Part shown: piece after piece, positions 14,410 through 18,279 of the stretch
How the letters are laid out: the number at the start of each line of letters is the position of its first letter
Position numbering within the stretch: the stretch's first letter is position 1
Source: Gemmatimonadota bacterium
Lineage (GTDB): Bacteria; Gemmatimonadota; Gemmatimonadetes; Gemmatimonadales; GWC2-71-9
Reading direction: 5' to 3'
NCBI GenBank assembly: GCA_017889745.1
Contig: JAGGAG010000033.1
Span: 1-18,279 of the forward strand
DNA length: 18,279 nt
Position numbers and translations under genes: made by a program
Notes under the pieces: generated by a model
Databases searched by the model: none
What the model was told of the DNA's origin: nothing
Seen by the model: only the letters and a program-made list of their open reading frames with translations

Positions 14410-15357
14410 ATGGATAGGCACGTGAACCCGAGGCCGCGGCCGAATCACCACCCCGTGCTACTTGCCATTGCCTGCGTCCTGCCGGCGGTCGCTGGCTGTG
14501 CGGCTCCGCCCGATGGACTCGACCCACCGCCCCAACCGGGATCGCAAGTGCTTGCGTATGAGTGCCGGCAGCCGGCCGCCGGATGGATCTGGTGCGACGA
14601 TTTCGAGTCTGACCGCCTGGCCTCCTACTTCGAGCACGACAATGCTGGCGGGCGCTTCACCCGCGTTGCCGGTGTGGGGGCCGAGGGTTCCGCCGGGATG
14701 CGGGCGATTTACGCCACCTCGCCGCAGACCTCGTCCGGTTCCCTCAAGCTCGCCCTTGGGCGCACACCCCAGCCGTACTTCCGGCCGGTGGACGGTGGCA
14801 CGGCCACATACCGGGAGCTCTACTGGCGCCTCTACGTCCGCTATCCCGCGGACTGGCAGGGGGGTGGTGCCGACAAGCTCTCCCGGGCCACCAGCTTCGT
14901 CGCCGCCGATTCCTGGGCCCAGGCGATGATCGCTCACGTGTGGAGCGGCGGCGACTCCGGCAGCTGGAACTACCTCTTCGTCGATCCCGCATCGGGTACC
15001 GACACGGTCGGCGCCATCCGGACCACGACCTACAACGACTTCCCGAACCTCCGCTGGCTCGGCGCGGCCCGGGGCACGGCGCAGCTCTTCGCGCCCGGGT
15101 CCCTGGGGCGCTGGCACTGCGTCGAGGCACACGCACGCCTCAACGATGGCGGCGCCGCCAATGGCCTCTTCGAGCTGTGGGTCGATGGACAGCCGGACGC
15201 ACGCCGCGAGGGCCTCAACTGGGTCGGGACCTACGGCACCTACGGCATCAACGCCGTCTTCGTCGAGAACTACTGGAACGCCGGCTCGCCGGTGGTCCAG
15301 GAGCGCTACATCGACAATCTCGTCGTCAGCACGCAACGCATCGGCTGTCCCGCGTAA
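14410..15357 (+). CDS. Secreted lipoprotein with concanavalin-like jelly-roll (polysaccharide-lyase-like) domain
   Basis: 315 aa. A hydrophobic signal peptide (residues 15-29) ends in lipobox AVAGC, so Cys30 should be lipidated and the protein anchored in the outer membrane or periplasm. A short proline-rich linker follows. The body looks like a beta-sandwich of the LamG/polysaccharide-lyase kind: WIWCDDFESD at 60, ELYWRLYVRYPADW, GRWHCVEAHARLN, LFELWVDGQPD and a terminal YIDNLVVST strand. Such folds bind or cleave acidic polysaccharides; I cannot assign catalytic residues. It lies directly downstream of the sigma-54 promoter and 54 nt before a second protein of the same general design, so both are probably co-transcribed. 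No PEP-CTERM sorting tail is present. The start ATG 14410 has only a weak TAAG upstream; GTG 14422 is an alternative. Confidence 0.8.
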   Translation: MDRHVNPRPRPNHHPVLLAIACVLPAVAGCAAPPDGLDPPPQPGSQVLAYECRQPAAGWIWCDDFESDRLASYFEHDNAGGRFTRVAGVGAEGSAGMRAIYATSPQTSSGSLKLALGRTPQPYFRPVDGGTATYRELYWRLYVRYPADWQGGGADKLSRATSFVAADSWAQAMIAHVWSGGDSGSWNYLFVDPASGTDTVGAIRTTTYNDFPNLRWLGAARGTAQLFAPGSLGRWHCVEAHARLNDGGAANGLFELWVDGQPDARREGLNWVGTYGTYGINAVFVENYWNAGSPVVQERYIDNLVVSTQRIGCPA

Positions 15358-15371
15358 CAGGGCGCATCACC

Positions 15372-15387
15372 GCCCGCCGTCGCGGGC
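15372..15387 (+). other. Small intergenic hairpin between the lipoprotein genes
   Basis: GCCCGC-CGTC-GCGGGC forms a perfect 6-bp stem with a 4-nt loop in the 54-nt gap, 11 nt upstream of the AGGAGG site. No T-run follows, so it is not a standard terminator. It could stabilise or separate the two cistrons in the mRNA, but short GC hairpins are common in this DNA. Confidence 0.25.
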
Positions 15388-15398
15388 CACACCTCTTC

Positions 15399-15404
15399 AG
15401 GAGG
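15399..15404 (+). promoter_or_regulatory. Strong ribosome binding site deciding GTG 15412
   Basis: A perfect AGGAGG sits 7 nt before GTG 15412 and fixes that start, giving a protein that begins MKYLSKLSRR followed by a normal signal peptide. Confidence 0.8.
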
Positions 15405-15411
15405 AGACAGC

Positions 15412-16305
15412 GTGAAATACCTTTCGAAGCTTTCGCGGCGGATGGCCTCGATGTTATCTGTCCCGGTACTCCTCTCCTGGTCACTGGCGGCATGCAACTT
15501 CACCCCGCCGGAGGCACTGAGCGACGGGCTCGAGCCTGCGCCCCCCGTGCCGAGCGTGCCGGTGGCAGCCACGCGCACTTGTGACAATCAACCTGCCGGA
15601 TTCACGCAGGCGCTTGATACGCCGTTCAACGTCATGCCGGCCAGGCAGCCTGCGTACTCCACTGAGGGCTACACCTATTATGACAACCAGATGAGCAACG
15701 GGGAGATCCGCACCTACGCGGACGCTCCCCTGTCACCTGGTGGCGTGCTCCGCGTCAACTATCCAAGCCACTTTCCTGGCGGCAGTGCGCCGGCGCGGTG
15801 GGGTTCACGCCCGCTGCCCTCCAATACCGGCTCGGTCTATACCTGCGGGTGGCTTCGGTTCTCGCCTCGATGGACGACCAACGGGAACGTGACGACCAAG
15901 CTGTTCTTCCTCAGGGGCGAGAACGACCTGAATCACGTGGTGGTCACCGACGCGGGTGCCGACTATACGCACGCGTACCTCTTCACCACTCTGCAGTTTC
16001 CCCGCGAGGTGCCCTCGTACAATGTCGGGCAGGTGGAAGCCCCTGCCAACGACCTGGCGGATGGAGGCTGGCACAAGATCGAGGTACTCTGGCTGGCCAA
16101 TACGCCGGGTCAGCGCGATGGGGGATACAAGCAGTGGGTCGACGGCATCCTGACCGCGGAGGCGTCGAATGTGATCTGGTTCCTCGCCGATCAGGTGCCG
16201 AGTTGGACCTACGTCTGGTTCGATCCCACCTACGGTGGCGGGGCGAACCCCGTGCCTCGCGCGCTCTGGATCGAGATCGACCACTTCTACGCGAGCGTGC
16301 GCTGA
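15412..16305 (+). CDS. Secreted lipoprotein with jelly-roll (polysaccharide-binding/lyase-like) domain, second of pair
   Basis: 297 aa. The signal peptide (basic residues 2-10, hydrophobic core 13-26) ends in lipobox SLAAC with Cys28. A proline/valine-rich linker leads to a beta-sandwich domain with WLRFSPRWTTNG, KLFFLRGEND, GGWHKIEVLWLAN, YKQWVDGILT and a terminal ALWIEIDHFYAS strand. The WHxIE...WVDG pattern is shared with the protein encoded just upstream, and is common in bacterial LamG-like and polysaccharide-lyase-like proteins, suggesting distant paralogues rather than a recent duplication. Substrate and activity cannot be read from the sequence. It is co-oriented with and 54 nt from its neighbour, and its stop is 13 nt from the convergent deacetylase gene, leaving no room for a separate terminator. 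Confidence 0.8.
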   Translation: MKYLSKLSRRMASMLSVPVLLSWSLAACNFTPPEALSDGLEPAPPVPSVPVAATRTCDNQPAGFTQALDTPFNVMPARQPAYSTEGYTYYDNQMSNGEIRTYADAPLSPGGVLRVNYPSHFPGGSAPARWGSRPLPSNTGSVYTCGWLRFSPRWTTNGNVTTKLFFLRGENDLNHVVVTDAGADYTHAYLFTTLQFPREVPSYNVGQVEAPANDLADGGWHKIEVLWLANTPGQRDGGYKQWVDGILTAEASNVIWFLADQVPSWTYVWFDPTYGGGANPVPRALWIEIDHFYASVR

Positions 16306-16318
16306 GGCACGCGGCCTA

Positions 16319-17302
16319 TCACGAGGTCGCGGACGGCAGGGGAGGGGCGAGGGGAGATCGGCGGCCGAGGAGGGTGCGTCCCGCGTCCGCGGCGCCGGTC
16401 AGGTTGAGCAGGAGCCGCCACCCTCGGCGCGGCTCGGACATCATCATTCTCGGAACGGCTGAGAGCGTAACGCCTCCCCAGAGACTCCGGGCCGACACCA
16501 GGAGCGTGCTGCGCATGCCGCAGTCGGCGGCGAGCCGGGCCGTGCGGGAATCGACAAGGCCAAACGGAGCGGCGAGCACCGGCAGGACGCGAAGCTGCTG
16601 GTCCTGCAGCGCACGGTAACAGGAATCGATTTCACGGTGCACGTCGGCATCGGGCAGTAACGCGAGTGCCGCGTGTGTCTCCGTGTGCACCCCGAGACTG
16701 ATCAGCTCGTGCCGGCCGAGCCCGCGCAGTTCCTCCATGGTCATGGAGCGCTGCGCCGTACGCCACCCCAGTTCCTCTTCCAGCCGGCTCAGCCCTTCAT
16801 CGAGCGCGCCGGGGGCGCGCCCGCGGTGCTCCGCCAGCAGCCACTGCCGCAGGGGGCGCAACGGGCCGAGGTCGCCCGGTTGCCCATCGCGGTACGCCTG
16901 CGGCAGGCCGGCAGCCTCTTCCAGTTGTCGCCAGCGCTCCGGCCGCGTTCTCGGATGCAGGTCCTCGATGCGATCCCACCAGTAGCGGGCTCCCTCGCGT
17001 GCCGCGCCCGATACGACGAAGACGCAGGCCGGAGCCCGGTGCCGCTCGAGCAGCGGGAGGGCCAGGTCTCGCACGCTGAGGTACGCATCGTCGAAGGTGA
17101 CGGCGGAGAGCCCGTACGTGGAGCGCCCCCGCTCGATCCGTTCGAGGAGGTCGGCGAGGGGTACGATGCGCGTCGTGTTCGACAGGAGGGAAAGCAGCTC
17201 CTCCAGTCGTGCGCTCGAGATGTTGGCGGTGCCAGCGGAAGGCTCGTCGGATCCCCAGACCCCGTGGAGGCAGGTGACGATGCCGGGCAGCGGCGCCCTC
17301 AC
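16319..17302 (-). CDS. Polysaccharide deacetylase family protein (NodB/CE4), second type
   Basis: 327 aa. CE4 motifs are visible as AVTFDDAY (residues 67-74; the usual TFDDG has Ala in place of Gly) and HTETH (His206, His210), the expected Asp and His-x3-His metal ligands. PVLAAPFG at about 237-244 could be the next motif. A roughly 100-residue insertion (about 105-190, RYWWDRIEDL...LEEELGW) separates the first two motifs, as in deacetylases of polysaccharide loci that act on lipid-linked or cell-surface glycans. No signal peptide is apparent. The GTG start overlaps the stop of the upstream glycosyltransferase by 4 nt (GTGA), so the two are translationally coupled and probably act on the same glycan. 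It is unlike the DUF3473-type deacetylase at 10926 in motif 1 and in lacking its C-terminal domain. Confidence 0.87.
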   Translation of the reverse strand: MRAPLPGIVTCLHGVWGSDEPSAGTANISSARLEELLSLLSNTTRIVPLADLLERIERGRSTYGLSAVTFDDAYLSVRDLALPLLERHRAPACVFVVSGAAREGARYWWDRIEDLHPRTRPERWRQLEEAAGLPQAYRDGQPGDLGPLRPLRQWLLAEHRGRAPGALDEGLSRLEEELGWRTAQRSMTMEELRGLGRHELISLGVHTETHAALALLPDADVHREIDSCYRALQDQQLRVLPVLAAPFGLVDSRTARLAADCGMRSTLLVSARSLWGGVTLSAVPRMMMSEPRRGWRLLLNLTGAADAGRTLLGRRSPLAPPLPSATS

Positions 17303-18279
17303 GTTGGTGCCCGGTCCGCCATGGTATCAGGAGTCCTGTCGGATGCGCCACTGGCCTTGCCGCGCTCGACCGCCGCACTGCCGGTCCCGAATGCCTGCGT
17401 GGGCGGCACCCCCGAGACCAGCCAGGCGAGGGCCGAGAGTCGCGCCAGGAAATACACCTGGTACAGCAGCAGGCTCCGGAGCGGCCGCGTCACGCGACGC
17501 GTTTCCACGTAGCGATACACGACCGCCGCGGCTGGCACGAGCCACACGAGGCCCACTGCCAGTGCCAGTCGGGTGGCCCAGGTCGCCTGTGGGAGCGCCA
17601 GTGACACCAGGCCGCCGAGGATGAGCACGCCGTGGGCAAACGTCATCAGGAGCGGCTTGTCCATCCACGAATGACGGAAGGTTCCGAACATGCCGAGACC
17701 CCGCCACGTTTCCTTGCGGTAGAAGGCCGCGAGCGACTGCGGATTCCGCAGGTGCTGCACCGGCAGGCGGCGGGAGGGGTGGCTCGGGAAGCCGGCACGT
17801 GCCAGGCGGGCACCGAACTCCGCGTCTTCGCCTGTCGTCAGGTCCTCGGCGAAGCCGCCGGCAACGAGGTACGCGCCGCGTGCGACGGCCAGGTTTCCTG
17901 AGTTGATGTAGGGCGGCGCGTCCATCCAGCGGTCGTGCAGCTGATGCCAGGTCGCTTCCACCCAGTGTGGATCGGCCGGCAGGCCCACGCGCAACCCGGT
18001 GACCGGCACGCCCTGGTCGAGCACGAGCGCCTCGACATTCGTGAAGTGCTCGGCGCCCACCACGCAATCGCTGTCGATGAAGACAAGCACGGCTCCCGAC
18101 GAATGCCGGGCGCCGGCGTTGCGCACGGCCCCGATCGAGCTGTGCGGGTGGGTGAGGATCTGCAGCCCCGGTCGCTCACGGTACCCGGCGAGTGCCGCGA
18201 GCGTCCCGTCGGTCGATCCGTTGTCCACCACGATTACCTCGGTCCGCCCATGACGTGCGGCCGCGGCCAGCACCGACTC
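17299..18279 (-). CDS. Family 2 glycosyltransferase with C-terminal membrane segments (5' end beyond window)
   Basis: At least 326 codons are visible. The frame continues past the right edge (ESVLAAAARHG...), so GTG 18273 is an internal Val and the first beta-strand (IPTYN-type) is missing. GT-A fold motifs present are VIVVDNGSTDGT, the metal-binding DSD in FIDSDCVV, SSIGAVRNAGARHSSG, and TGEDAEFGARL with the acidic pair expected of the catalytic base. RKETWRGLG resembles the RxxRW region of processive and related GT2 enzymes. About three hydrophobic segments follow (PLLMTFAHGVLILGGLVSLAL, LALAVGLVWLVPAAAVV and YFLARLSALAWLVSGV), placing it at the inner membrane with the active site cytoplasmic. 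It overlaps the deacetylase gene by 4 nt. It likely adds a sugar during exopolysaccharide assembly; donor and acceptor are unknown. Confidence 0.9.
   Translation of the reverse strand, partial: ESVLAAAARHGRTEVIVVDNGSTDGTLAALAGYRERPGLQILTHPHSSIGAVRNAGARHSSGAVLVFIDSDCVVGAEHFTNVEALVLDQGVPVTGLRVGLPADPHWVEATWHQLHDRWMDAPPYINSGNLAVARGAYLVAGGFAEDLTTGEDAEFGARLARAGFPSHPSRRLPVQHLRNPQSLAAFYRKETWRGLGMFGTFRHSWMDKPLLMTFAHGVLILGGLVSLALPQATWATRLALAVGLVWLVPAAAVVYRYVETRRVTRPLRSLLLYQVYFLARLSALAWLVSGVPPTQAFGTGSAAVERGKASGASDRTPDTMADRAPT

Noticed and set aside
14410..16305. PEP-CTERM sorting signal on the lipoproteins
   Set aside because: Their C-termini end in ordinary beta-strand sequence, without PEP, a hydrophobic helix and a basic tail.
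16306..16318. Bidirectional terminator between the convergent genes
   Set aside because: Only 13 bp separate the two genes and no stem with a T-run is visible.
1..18279. CRISPR arrays, tRNA/rRNA genes, insertion sequences or transposases
   Set aside because: No regularly spaced repeats, tRNA-like cloverleafs, terminal inverted repeats or transposase motifs were seen on either strand.

Overview
The window is GC-rich throughout, apart from one AT-rich intergenic island near 14190-14330, and is tightly packed with genes. Codon use, lipoprotein signals, a sigma-54 promoter and XrtA (exosortase A)-type exopolysaccharide genes point to a Gram-negative, environmental bacterium. The pair of secreted jelly-roll lipoproteins and the overall style fit Gemmatimonadota or a similar high-GC phylum, but no rRNA or housekeeping gene is present to fix the taxon.

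Left part (1-10592, minus strand): a compact hybrid NRPS-PKS assembly line in two genes. The upstream gene (start at 10592) encodes one NRPS loading-type module: formyltransferase, C-lobe-only condensation-like domain, adenylation domain split by an inserted luciferase-like monooxygenase, and a carrier protein. The downstream gene (start about 5938) encodes one PKS module, KS-AT-KR-DH-carrier, followed by a thioesterase that runs off the left edge. The PKS carrier domain is broken in this sequence: about 20 residues including the phosphopantetheine serine are missing, and the reading frame shifts, so the thioesterase lies in another frame (1-695). The order of enzymes suggests a formylated, possibly oxidised, glycine-like starter extended once, reduced, dehydrated and released. 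That is inference.

Middle part (10593-14056): a divergent intergenic region, then a plus-strand operon of an XrtA-type polysaccharide deacetylase (DUF3473 type), an XrtA-type FemAB/GNAT-like protein and a DegT-family PLP aminotransferase. These are hallmark or companion genes of exosortase-associated exopolysaccharide loci. No exosortase or PEP-CTERM protein is visible in the window.

Right part (14057-18279): a roughly 350-bp intergenic region with a near-consensus sigma-54 promoter and an adjacent 12-bp palindrome, driving two secreted lipoproteins with concanavalin-like (polysaccharide-lyase-like) folds. Convergent to them, on the minus strand, are a membrane-anchored family-2 glycosyltransferase (5' end cut by the window edge) and a second, different NodB-type polysaccharide deacetylase that overlap by 4 nt.

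Together the window looks like the junction between an exopolysaccharide synthesis and modification locus and a small specialised-metabolite assembly line. Whether the two work together (for example an acyl or formyl-aminoacyl decoration on the polysaccharide) is an open question.
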